Below, piece by piece: positions 16,772 through 24,897 of a stretch of 38,308 nucleotides of DNA. Within the stretch, counting starts at the first letter, position 1; the number at the start of each line of letters is the position of its first letter. This DNA is from Desulfococcaceae bacterium (GTDB taxonomy: Bacteria > Desulfobacterota > Desulfobacteria > Desulfobacterales > Desulfosalsimonadaceae). Made by a program: the position numbers and the translations under genes. The stretch spans positions 1 through 38,308 of the forward strand of contig JAQYVU010000039.1 of NCBI GenBank assembly GCA_030145385.1. The letters run 5' to 3'. Below the pieces are notes generated by a model. It made no database searches. It was not told the DNA's origin and saw nothing but the letters and a program-made list of their open reading frames with translations.

Positions 16772-19700
16772 TTATTTAATATCCGCATGATACTCCTGAA
16801 GCGATTTGGGCATTGAAATACCTTCCCTGCGTGCCCGGATACCCTTTGCCGCGGCCTGGGCCGAAGCGATGGTTGTAATATGGAGAACTTTGTAATTAAT
16901 GGCTGCCTTGCGGATATAGGAATCATCATCCTGGCTTTCTTTGCCGCTGGGCGTATTAATCACCAGATTAATATTCCCGTTTTTAATTTCATCGACAATA
17001 TCCGGCCGGCCATAACCAAGCTTTTTGATCGGTGCCGATTCAATCCCATGACCTTGCAGAAACTTATGGGTCCCGTTGGTGGCATAAATCTTAAAATCCA
17101 GTTCCTTAAACAGCCGGGCCGTCTCAAGGGCACTGGTTTTTTCAGAATCCGCCAGTGTGATCAGAACCGATCCTTCCAGCGGCAGGGCCACCTTTGTGGC
17201 TTCCTGAGATTTAAAAAATGCCAGGCCGAAAGAATCCGCCATGCCTAAAACTTCACCGGTGGATCGCATTTCAGGACCCAGCACGGGGTCCACTTCCGGG
17301 AACATGTTAAACGGGAAAACCGCTTCCTTGACGCCAAAATGCGGAATGGGTTTGTGCTTTAAATCAAACTCGGACAGCTTTTTACCCAGCAAAATCTGCG
17401 TGGCGATATTGGCCATTGAGATATTACAAATCTTGGATACCAAAGGTACTGTCCGGGACGCCCGGGGATTGGCTTCAAGGATATAAACCGTACCATCGGC
17501 AATTGCATACTGAATGTTCATCAATCCGACAACCCCCAGTTCGATGGCAATTTTTTTAGTGTATTCATTGATGGTTTCAATATGCTTGACCGGAATGCTG
17601 ACCGGCGGAATCACGCAGGCCGAGTCGCCCGAATGGACTCCGGCCAGTTCGATATGTTCCATAACCGCCGGCACAAACGCGTCCGTGCCGTCAGCAATTG
17701 CATCTGCTTCCGCTTCAATGGCATTCTGCAGAAATCTGTCAATCAGAATCGGCCGCGCCGGGGACACATCCACGGCTGCCACCATATATTTTTTCAGCAT
17801 CTCTTCATCTGACACCACCATCATGGCGCGGCCGCCCAGCACATAAGACGGACGGACCATCAACGGATATCCGATGCGTGCCGCCACTTCAAGCGCCTGG
17901 GCTTCCGAATGGGCCATTCCGGATTCCGGCTGGGGGATGCCCAGTTTTTGAATGACCTGGCGAAAACGATCCCGGTCTTCGGCCAGGTCGATGGTATCCG
18001 GCGATGTTCCTAAAATTTTAACCCCGGCTTCTTCCAGTTCCTTGGCGATATTTAACGGTGTCTGCCCGCCGAACTGAACAATCACCCCTTCGGGTTTTTC
18101 CTTTTCATAAATACTTAACACGTCTTCCACTGTCAGGGGCTCAAAATACAGTTTTTCGGACGTATCATAATCAGTGGACACGGTTTCCGGGTTGCAGTTG
18201 ACCATGATGGATTCGAGTTTCGCGTCCCGAATGGCAAATGCCGCATGAACGCAGCAATAATCAAATTCAATCCCCTGCCCGATCCGGTTCGGACCGCCGC
18301 CGAGAACCATAATTTTCTTGTTGTCGCTGACAGCCACCTTATCTTCGGCATTGTAGGTGGAATAATAATATGCCGCATCTTCCACGCCGCTGACCGGAAC
18401 CGGTTCCCATGCTTCACCAATACCCAGGGACAGGCGTTTTTCACGGATTTTCGTTTCGGAAATGCCCAGGATCTGTGCCAGATATTTATCCGCAAACCCG
18501 TCTTTTTTCGCCTGAGTCAGAAGATCATCCGGCGGGAGCTTTCCCTTGCATTTCAGAACCTGCTCTTCAAGCTCTACCAGTTCTTTCATCTGCTCGATAA
18601 ACCAGGCCTTGATATGCGTTACTTCATGCAGCTCATCAATATTTGCCCCTTTTCGCAGGGCTTCGTACATGATAAATTGGCGTTCACTGGTGGGCGTACT
18701 CACCAGAGTCATCAATTCATCCAAGGGTTTTTCATTAAAATCCTTTGCAAATCCCAGCCCGTAACGGCCATTCTCCAGGGACCGGATGGCTTTGTGAAGC
18801 GCTTCCTTGTAATTTTTACCGATACTCATGACTTCGCCCACAGCGCGCATCTGGGTGCCGAGCCTGTCTTCCACCCCTTCAAACTTTTCAAACGCCCACC
18901 GGGCGAATTTTACCACCACGTATTCTCCGGACGGCGTATATTTTTCGAGAGTTCCATCCCGCCAGTACGGAATTTCATCCATGGTCAAACCGCCGGCCAG
19001 CAGAGATGACACCATGGCAATGGGAAATCCCGTGGCTTTGGAGGCCAGTGCCGAGGAACGGGATGTCCGGGGATTTATTTCAATCACCACCACCCGGCCG
19101 GTTTTCGGATCATGGGCAAACTGAACATTGGTCCCGCCGATGACTTCAATTTCTTTCACAATAGCGTATGAATAGTCCTGAAGGCGCTTCTGCAATTCCG
19201 GTGTAATGGTCAGCATAGGGGCCGTGCAGTAAGAATCACCGGTATGAACGCCCATGGGATCGACATTTTCGATAAAACACACGGTGATCATCTGGTTTTT
19301 GGCATCACGAACCACTTCCAGTTCGAGTTCCTCCCACCCGAGGACCGATTCTTCCACCAGAACCTGGTGCACCATGCTTGCGGCCAGTCCACGGGCAGCA
19401 ATAGTTCTTAATTCTTCAATATTGTAGACCAGCCCGCCGCCGGTTCCCCCCATTGTATAAGCCGGACGGATAACCACCGGATAACCAAGATCTTCAGCAA
19501 CTCTTTCTGCTTCTTCAAGTGTATTAACAGCCTCACTTTTCGGCATTTCAATGCCGATTTTATCCATGGCTTCCTTAAAGGCCGTCCGGTCCTCGCCCCG
19601 CTCAATCGCGCCTAAATTTACCCCGATAATTCTGACGCCGTATTTTTCCAGCACACCGCTTTCAGCCAGTTCAGAAGACAAATTCAGCGCGGTTTGCCCG

Positions 19701-19972
19701 CCGAGATTCGGCAGCAGCGCGTCCGGGCGCTCTTTTTCAATGATCCATGTCATTGTCTGCAAATTCAAGGGCTCAATATATGTTACATCCGCCATGCCCG
19801 GATCAGTCATAATGGTCGCCGGGTTTGAATTCACCAGCAGGATTTCATATCCTAAAGACCGCAGTGCTTTACATGCCTGTGTTCCCGAGTAATCAAATTC
19901 ACAGGCCTGGCCGATTATGATCGGACCGGACCCGATGATCATTACTTTTTTAATATCATCTAATCTTGGCAT
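16772..19972 (-). CDS. carB: Carbamoyl-phosphate synthase, large subunit
   Basis: The 1066-residue protein has the length and duplicated structure of the large subunit (about 1070 residues). It starts MPRLDDIKKVMIIGSGP, with the typical GQACEFDYSG. The first carboxyphosphate-forming ATP-grasp half contains RPAYTMGGTGGG. A helical oligomerisation region (about 400-550) follows. The second ATP-grasp half repeats the motifs (GGGPNRIGQGIEFDYCC, RPSYVLGGRAM, EANPRASRTVP). A C-terminal methylglyoxal-synthase-like allosteric domain is at about 930-1066. It makes carbamoyl phosphate for pyrimidines and arginine from ammonia delivered by the glutaminase subunit. The small-subunit gene carA is not in this window. 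AAGGAG precedes the ATG, and a strong terminator follows the stop. Confidence 0.97.
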   Translation of the reverse strand: MPRLDDIKKVMIIGSGPIIIGQACEFDYSGTQACKALRSLGYEILLVNSNPATIMTDPGMADVTYIEPLNLQTMTWIIEKERPDALLPNLGGQTALNLSSELAESGVLEKYGVRIIGVNLGAIERGEDRTAFKEAMDKIGIEMPKSEAVNTLEEAERVAEDLGYPVVIRPAYTMGGTGGGLVYNIEELRTIAARGLAASMVHQVLVEESVLGWEELELEVVRDAKNQMITVCFIENVDPMGVHTGDSYCTAPMLTITPELQKRLQDYSYAIVKEIEVIGGTNVQFAHDPKTGRVVVIEINPRTSRSSALASKATGFPIAMVSSLLAGGLTMDEIPYWRDGTLEKYTPSGEYVVVKFARWAFEKFEGVEDRLGTQMRAVGEVMSIGKNYKEALHKAIRSLENGRYGLGFAKDFNEKPLDELMTLVSTPTSERQFIMYEALRKGANIDELHEVTHIKAWFIEQMKELVELEEQVLKCKGKLPPDDLLTQAKKDGFADKYLAQILGISETKIREKRLSLGIGEAWEPVPVSGVEDAAYYYSTYNAEDKVAVSDNKKIMVLGGGPNRIGQGIEFDYCCVHAAFAIRDAKLESIMVNCNPETVSTDYDTSEKLYFEPLTVEDVLSIYEKEKPEGVIVQFGGQTPLNIAKELEEAGVKILGTSPDTIDLAEDRDRFRQVIQKLGIPQPESGMAHSEAQALEVAARIGYPLMVRPSYVLGGRAMMVVSDEEMLKKYMVAAVDVSPARPILIDRFLQNAIEAEADAIADGTDAFVPAVMEHIELAGVHSGDSACVIPPVSIPVKHIETINEYTKKIAIELGVVGLMNIQYAIADGTVYILEANPRASRTVPLVSKICNISMANIATQILLGKKLSEFDLKHKPIPHFGVKEAVFPFNMFPEVDPVLGPEMRSTGEVLGMADSFGLAFFKSQEATKVALPLEGSVLITLADSEKTSALETARLFKELDFKIYATNGTHKFLQGHGIESAPIKKLGYGRPDIVDEIKNGNINLVINTPSGKESQDDDSYIRKAAINYKVLHITTIASAQAAAKGIRARREGISMPKSLQEYHADIK

Positions 19973-20336
19973 AGCTTCTCCTTATATTTTATTTTTTCTA
20001 TATGTTGTCTATCTATTATTTATACGAAGACCCTTTAGTGAAAATTTACTTTCATTATTGGGGAGTTACACCCGAAACGATATCTTAAAACAGGGGGATT
20101 ACTTCGTCGTTCGTTCCTCACTTCTCGTAATGACATCCTGGGTTCGGGATTTACGATCAGCGACTATCTACAAAACACTATATGAATTCCTACAGAGGGT
20201 CTTAGGCACACGTTCTCTTTAAAATATCGAAGCAGGTTCGAGAGCAAGGCGCAGGCGAATGAAAAAGCGGAGCATACATTGTATGTGAGCATTTTGATTG
20301 AGTCTGCAATGCGGCTATCGGGCCTGATCCGGCATT
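19973..20336. other. Intergenic region between the PurF-like gene and carB, filled by repeats
   Basis: No gene is supported. From left to right it holds the carB ribosome site and leader (19973-20040), a short repeat (20093-20137) and a longer hairpin-containing repeat (20243-20338). If the PurF-like gene and carB share a transcript, it must run through these repeats; no clear terminator with a T tract separates the two genes. Confidence 0.6.
20093..20137. repeat. Degenerate copy of a common dispersed repeat (GGGATTACTTCGTCG type)
   Basis: The core reads GGGATTACTTCGTCG, then CTTCTCGTAATGAC. From memory this resembles the widely scattered 'GATTGCTTCGTCG...CGCAATGAC' repeat found between genes in many bacterial genomes, including sulfate reducers. 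This copy is mutated, and no second copy is present in the window, so the assignment rests on recollection only. Confidence 0.45.
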
Positions 20337-20338
20337 TT
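20243..20338. repeat. Dispersed hairpin repeat with central palindrome
   Basis: The segment begins GCAAGGCGCAGGCGAATG, has a perfect palindrome CATACATTGTATG at 20273-20285, and ends GGGCCTGATCCGGCATTTT. From memory this layout (GCAAGGCGC ... palindrome ... CGGGxCTGATCCGGCATTTT) is an intergenic repeat of deltaproteobacterial genomes. It touches the 3' end of the PurF-like gene, whose stop codon lies at its border. Confidence 0.5.
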
Positions 20339-21740
20339 AAAAATGACTGGTGCCGTCCCAGCAATGAGTGCATAATTTTTCTTTCGGCATTCCAATAGCC
20401 TCAACCAGGTCTTCCAGAGTCTGGTATTTTAAAGACGTCATTTTTAAACGCTCCCGGATGCGTTCCACCATGGCAAGATTCTCGGCTGAACCTGAAACCG
20501 CATATTTTTCTATGTCCATAAAGTCCGGACCCTCGATTTCATGGATTACTTTTCTCCCGATCAGATCAAGGGTGGAACGCGAAGTTGAGAAATTCAAAAA
20601 TTCACACGGAAAAATCAGTGTGGGACAGGCAGTCCGCATATGGATTTCTTTCGCACCGGCATCAAACAATATCTGGATGTTATCCTTGAGCTGTGTCCCC
20701 CGAACAATGGAATCATCACAGAATAACAGGCGCTTGCCATTAATCAGTTCCTGGACGGGAATTAATTTCATCCGGGCAACCAGGTCCCGGGTCCGCTGGT
20801 CCTGGGGCATAAAACTTCTCGGCCAGGTCGGGGTATATTTCACAAAAGGCCGGCAATACGGTACTTTTCTTTCATTTGCATAGCCTAAAGCATGACCGAT
20901 ACCGGAATCCGGAATCCCTGAAACAGCATCGACTTCCAGAGTATCGTTTTTGGCAAGGGCGCACCCGCATCGATACCGCACCTCTTCAACATTGATCTGT
21001 TCATAACCGGAGGCGGGATACCCATAATAAACCCACAAAAATGAACATACCTGCATCTCGTCACCCGGTTTTTTCACCTGCTCATAACCGTCGGCATCAA
21101 AAAACACAATTTCACCCGGGCCGAGATATTTTTCAATTTTATAGCCCAGATTAAAAAACGCACAGGTTTCAAAACTTGCCGCAAAGGCATCTGCTTTCTT
21201 TCCGATGGCAATGGGTGTTCTGCCCATCTTGTCACGCGCTGCGTAAATCCCTTTTTCAGTAAGCAAAAGGATGGAACAGGAACCTTGAATTGCATCCTGA
21301 GCCTTTGCAATCCCATCTTCAAAAGAACTCCCCTGCCCGATCAGCATAGCGACCAGCTCGGTCGGATTGATCTGGTTTTCACCGGATTCCGAGAAATTAA
21401 TTTTCTGATTAAAGGCGGTTTTCGCAATTTCAGGTAAATTGTTAATCTTTCCAACAGTGGCGATACCGAATGTTCCCAAATGCGAGCCGATAACCAACGG
21501 CTGGGAATCAGTATCACTAATCACACCGATCCCTTTTTTACCGGCAAGATTTGCAAGCTCGGGTTCCAGCTTTGTCCTGAAATAACTATTTTCAATGTTT
21601 TTAATTGTTTTCTTAATCCCGTCCCTGTTTCTGATGGCGATTCCGCCCCGTTTTGTTCCCAGATGGGAATGATAGTCTGTCCCATAAAACACATCCCGAG
21701 TACAATCCTGCTTGGATACACACCCAAAAAATCCACCCAT
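20337..21740 (-). CDS. PurF-like amidophosphoribosyltransferase with degenerate glutaminase site
   Basis: The 467-residue protein aligns throughout with glutamine PRPP amidotransferase, the first enzyme of purine synthesis. The PRPP loop LLFCDDSIVRGTQ (338-350) is intact, and four cysteines match the [4Fe-4S] ligands of the Bacillus-type enzyme (C232, C379, C457, C460). The N-terminal glutaminase half is altered: where the family has the nucleophile Cys followed by GxFG, this protein has MGGFFG, placing Gly2 at the nucleophile position. The HVRYPT region reads ISDTDS, and the HNGNLTN region reads TVGKINN. Arg and Asn of the glutamine pocket are thus also gone. Cys7 could conceivably substitute. 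It may use free ammonia, need a partner, or do something else. GGAGG lies 11 bases before the ATG. Genomes with such a paralog often also have a standard purF. Confidence 0.85.
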   Translation of the reverse strand: MGGFFGCVSKQDCTRDVFYGTDYHSHLGTKRGGIAIRNRDGIKKTIKNIENSYFRTKLEPELANLAGKKGIGVISDTDSQPLVIGSHLGTFGIATVGKINNLPEIAKTAFNQKINFSESGENQINPTELVAMLIGQGSSFEDGIAKAQDAIQGSCSILLLTEKGIYAARDKMGRTPIAIGKKADAFAASFETCAFFNLGYKIEKYLGPGEIVFFDADGYEQVKKPGDEMQVCSFLWVYYGYPASGYEQINVEEVRYRCGCALAKNDTLEVDAVSGIPDSGIGHALGYANERKVPYCRPFVKYTPTWPRSFMPQDQRTRDLVARMKLIPVQELINGKRLLFCDDSIVRGTQLKDNIQILFDAGAKEIHMRTACPTLIFPCEFLNFSTSRSTLDLIGRKVIHEIEGPDFMDIEKYAVSGSAENLAMVERIRERLKMTSLKYQTLEDLVEAIGMPKEKLCTHCWDGTSHF

Positions 21741-22026
21741 GCTAATACGGCCTCCATTTATTTCATTTTAGCTAACAAACGATTAGCTTAATTATTCATA
21801 AAACCGGAGATCATGCAAAAGAAAAATTATTTTCCCACCAAAAAAAACCGTGCATACTTTCAGATCCTGCCATTGCCGTGATTCGATGCCATAAAAAACC
21901 ATCAGCAACACAGCCCAACCGATATCAGCTCCAACCATTTGAATTCAAATAAATTATTGACCGTAAAACCATAAAAATATATGGCGCTTACCCTCAAACA
22001 AGATTTTTCACGCATTGAAAAAGTAC

Positions 22027-22056
22027 TTGACAACAAACGCCGCCATGGAATACAAC
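22027..22056 (+). promoter_or_regulatory. Sigma70-type promoter of the tetR-led cluster
   Basis: A consensus -35 box TTGACA (22027-22032) is followed after 18 bases by TACAAC (22051-22056), a fair -10. The -10 overlaps the first operator-like palindrome, as expected for repressor control. Confidence 0.5.
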
Positions 22057-22090
22057 TGATCAATCAGTCAGCATAACTGACCGATCAGTT
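22054..22090 (+). promoter_or_regulatory. Two operator-like palindromes, probable TetR binding sites
   Basis: AACTGATCAATCAGTC (22054-22069) contains ACTGAT-CA-ATCAGT, and AACTGACCGATCAGTT (22075-22090) contains ACTGA-CCGA-TCAGT. The two related palindromes are centred about 21 bases apart, two helical turns, and lie 45-80 bases before the TetR start codon, over the promoter -10. This is a typical arrangement for autorepression by the TetR protein encoded next. Confidence 0.65.
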
Positions 22091-22134
22091 AGTTTTTATT
22101 GATTATATCCATTGAAACAGGCACACTCCTTACC

Positions 22135-22728
22135 ATGTCAAAAAAAGAAGAAATATTAAAAGCCGCCACGCTCCTTTTTGCCACCAATGGCTTTAAAGAG
22201 ACCTCCATGACGGAAGTCGCCTCAATGACGGGGGCAGCCAGCGCCACGGTTTTTTACCATTTTAAAAGCAAGGAAGAACTTTTCCTGTCCGTATTAAGCA
22301 GTGTCAAAGACGGTATCATAGAAGAGTTTTCCCATTATTTCGGTGAAAAAAAATTTACCAACGGATTGGAAATGCTGGAAGGCACAGTCTCTTTTTACCT
22401 TTACCTGGCAGGCAGCAGGGCAGAATGGTTTCTGCTGCTTCACCGGTACTATCCTTATAAACTTGCCAAAGAAAACAATGCCTGTCGGCATTCGCTGGAA
22501 GATATTTACAACTGTTTTGTGGACATATTTGAAAAAGCCCTGGTTCAGGGTCAGACTGATGGCTCCATCGGCAAACTGTCGCCTCGCAAAACAGCTCTGC
22601 TCATATTGTCAACGGTAGACGGCATGGTCCGGTTTAAAAACTGTGATTTATATGATGCAGGGGCACTTTATAATGAATTGATCGCTGTTATACGACGAAT
22701 GGCGGCAAACCAAAATCAAAAAATATAG
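22135..22728 (+). CDS. TetR/AcrR-family transcriptional repressor
   Basis: I use the ATG at 22135 (MSKKEEILKAATLLF); an in-frame TTG 12 codons earlier would add residues unlike the family. The 197-residue protein has the N-terminal TetR helix-turn-helix (about residues 8-54: FATNGFKETSMTEVA, GAASATVFYHFKSKEEL) and a variable helical ligand domain. Paired palindromes over the promoter imply autorepression. The SulP transporter gene starts 12 bases after its stop, so it probably controls the whole downstream cluster in response to a small ligand, perhaps related to the transported substrate. The ligand cannot be deduced from sequence. Confidence 0.92.
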   Translation: MSKKEEILKAATLLFATNGFKETSMTEVASMTGAASATVFYHFKSKEELFLSVLSSVKDGIIEEFSHYFGEKKFTNGLEMLEGTVSFYLYLAGSRAEWFLLLHRYYPYKLAKENNACRHSLEDIYNCFVDIFEKALVQGQTDGSIGKLSPRKTALLILSTVDGMVRFKNCDLYDAGALYNELIAVIRRMAANQNQKI

Positions 22729-22740
22729 GTGGTATTTTCA

Positions 22741-24864
22741 ATGATTAAAATGTTTTTTCCCTTTATTGAATGGCTGAAAGACTACAATTTTGAAAAACTC
22801 AAGATTGATTCACTGTCCGGCCTTACAGTCGCACTGGTGCTTATTCCCCAGTCGATGGCTTATGCCCAGCTGGCCGGCATGCCTTCCTATTACGGTTTAT
22901 ATGCCTCGTTTCTGCCCCCCATCATCGCGTCCCTGTTCGGCTCGTCCCGTCAGCTGGCAACCGGCCCGGTTGCCGTTGTTTCCCTGATGACAGCCGCCTC
23001 ACTGGAACCGTTAGCTACTGCCGGCAGTGAAGGATATATTGCGTATGCAATACTGCTGGCGCTGATGGTCGGCATTTTCCAATTTTCCTTAGGGGTGCTG
23101 CGGCTCGGCGTGGTGGTCAACTTTCTTTCCCATCCGGTGGTCAACGGGTTTACCAACGCAGCAGCCATTATCATCGCATCTTCCCAGCTGTCCAAGATGT
23201 TCGGGGTTTATGTGGACAAGGCGGCCCATCATTATGAAACGATTTACCGGGTGTGCGCGGCGGCTGTTCATTATACCCACTGGCCGACCCTGATTATGGG
23301 AACACTGGCCTTTGGTATCATGTACGGCCTAAAACGCATTAATCCGAAAATCCCCAATGTCCTCGTTGCCGTTGCTGTCACTACAGTTATTTCCTGGGCA
23401 ATTGGCTTTCAGCAGGACAGTTTCGTGGATTTAAAAGCAATCAAAGCGCCGCAGGTTCATGAGATGGTTGTCGGATTCAACCAGACCGTTTCTGAGATAA
23501 GTGCTGCAACTGAAGAACGCACGCGTTTTATGAAAGAGTTGGATGATGCCAAAACAAACCACAACGACATTGCCAGGCTGGACGCGGAACATGCCATCAA
23601 TATGATCAATTATAAAATTGACCGGCTGAAAGAAGAATCCCATACATACCGCAAAGGCCTCAGGGATATGATGTTTTATGCGGATGGAACCGATTCAGCA
23701 CAAGTATTTCATTTAAAGAGTGACCCGGCGTTGCAGGATTCAAAAGATGATCGAATATGGCGCATCAAGGTCGGCAACAAAGCATTGGATACACAAAACC
23801 TGCTCATGACCGGCGGGGGGGCTGTGGTTGGGGGGATTCCACCAGGCATCCCCAAACTTTCAATGCCAGAAATCAATTTAAAGGTCATGCTGCACCTGTT
23901 TCCCTATGCTGCCATCATCTCTTTGCTGGGATTCATGGAAGCCATTTCTATTGCCAAGGCAATGGCTGCCAAAACCGGCCAGCGCCTGGACCCCAACCAG
24001 GAGCTTATCGGTCAGGGTCTGGCCAATATGCTGGGTTCGATGACAAAAAGTTATCCCACATCCGGGTCTTTTTCACGATCCGCCGTCAATCTCCAGGCCG
24101 GTGCAATGACCGGTCTGTCCAGTGCGTTTACCTCTCTGGCGGTGGTCATTGTGCTGCTCTTTTTCACGCCTTTACTTTACCACCTTCCCCAGGCAGTTCT
24201 GGCCGCGGTTATCATGATGGCCGTCATCGGCCTGATCAATGTCAGCGGTTTTATCCATGCCTGGAAGGTCCAGTGGTATGACGGGGCGATCTCCATTCTT
24301 TCATTTGTCTGCACGCTGGCATTTGCCCCCCATCTGGACCGGGGAATCATGGTAGGCGTCACGCTTTCCCTGATGGTCTTTTTGTATAAAAGTATGCGCC
24401 CCACGGTCACGTCTCTTTCCCGCGGTAAAGATGATGCCCTTCGGGGGGCAATGGTGCATGGACTCCAGAAATGCAAATATATCGATATGGTACGTTTTGA
24501 CGGGCCACTGTTTTTTGCCAATGCCAGTTATCTGGAAGACAAAATCAGCGAACGGATGCTGAATAGAAAAGACCTGAAACATATTATCATTGTATCCAAT
24601 GCGATTAACGATATCGATGCATCCGGCGAGGAAGTCCTGTCCCTGCTGATCGAAAACGTCCGCAGCGCCGGCGTTGAAATTTCCTTTTCCGGGGTCAATG
24701 AGTCCGTGATGAAAGTGTTTGAACGCACACACCTGATGGCGATGATCCGGCCGGAAAACATCTATCCGACAATGGAAAAAGCCATTTGCGCGGTCCACGA
24801 TCACGCCCATCAACACGGCAATGAAGAGAACTGCCCGTTGACAACGGTCTGCCATATTGCATAA
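22741..24864 (+). CDS. SulP-family anion transporter with STAS domain and unusual insertion
   Basis: With the ATG at 22741 (GGTGG ribosome site) it has 707 residues; usual SulP proteins have about 550-600. Family motifs are clear: ALVLIPQSMAYAQLAGMP (31-48) near the N-terminus, FLSHPVVNGFTNA and SGSFSRSAVN (441-450), then a C-terminal STAS domain (about 565-690) with DASGEEVL around S628. The extra length is a hydrophilic insertion at about 224-361, just before VVGGIPPGIP. It is rich in charged residues, with a likely coiled coil (RTRFMKELDDAKTNHNDIA, INMINYKIDRLKEESHTYRK). The tail HDHAHQHGNEENCPLTTVCH is His/Cys-rich and could bind metal. SulP proteins move sulfate, bicarbonate or other anions across the inner membrane; the substrate is unknown. 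Confidence 0.93.
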   Translation: MIKMFFPFIEWLKDYNFEKLKIDSLSGLTVALVLIPQSMAYAQLAGMPSYYGLYASFLPPIIASLFGSSRQLATGPVAVVSLMTAASLEPLATAGSEGYIAYAILLALMVGIFQFSLGVLRLGVVVNFLSHPVVNGFTNAAAIIIASSQLSKMFGVYVDKAAHHYETIYRVCAAAVHYTHWPTLIMGTLAFGIMYGLKRINPKIPNVLVAVAVTTVISWAIGFQQDSFVDLKAIKAPQVHEMVVGFNQTVSEISAATEERTRFMKELDDAKTNHNDIARLDAEHAINMINYKIDRLKEESHTYRKGLRDMMFYADGTDSAQVFHLKSDPALQDSKDDRIWRIKVGNKALDTQNLLMTGGGAVVGGIPPGIPKLSMPEINLKVMLHLFPYAAIISLLGFMEAISIAKAMAAKTGQRLDPNQELIGQGLANMLGSMTKSYPTSGSFSRSAVNLQAGAMTGLSSAFTSLAVVIVLLFFTPLLYHLPQAVLAAVIMMAVIGLINVSGFIHAWKVQWYDGAISILSFVCTLAFAPHLDRGIMVGVTLSLMVFLYKSMRPTVTSLSRGKDDALRGAMVHGLQKCKYIDMVRFDGPLFFANASYLEDKISERMLNRKDLKHIIIVSNAINDIDASGEEVLSLLIENVRSAGVEISFSGVNESVMKVFERTHLMAMIRPENIYPTMEKAICAVHDHAHQHGNEENCPLTTVCHIA

Positions 24865-24897
24865 AATATATAAACATTAACAAAAAGGAATATATAT

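Larger units (their letters stand above)
21741..22134. other. Divergent promoter region between the PurF-like gene and tetR
   Basis: About 390 bases without a gene. Near the PurF-like gene lies an inverted repeat AGCTAA-N7-TTAGCT (21770-21788), possibly a leader hairpin. The middle (21790-22020) is AT-rich and shows nothing I recognise. The right end carries the tetR promoter and operators (separate entries). Confidence 0.55.

Noticed and set aside
18245-19009. Open frame of 254 codons on the plus strand opposite carB
   Set aside because: It lies entirely inside the strongly conserved carB coding sequence on the other strand, has no ribosome site and no recognisable domain; such frames are expected opposite GC-richer genes.
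21770-21788. AGCTAA-N7-TTAGCT as a purine operator before the PurF-like gene
   Set aside because: It does not match the known PurR operator pattern, and its 6-base arms are too short to claim a function.
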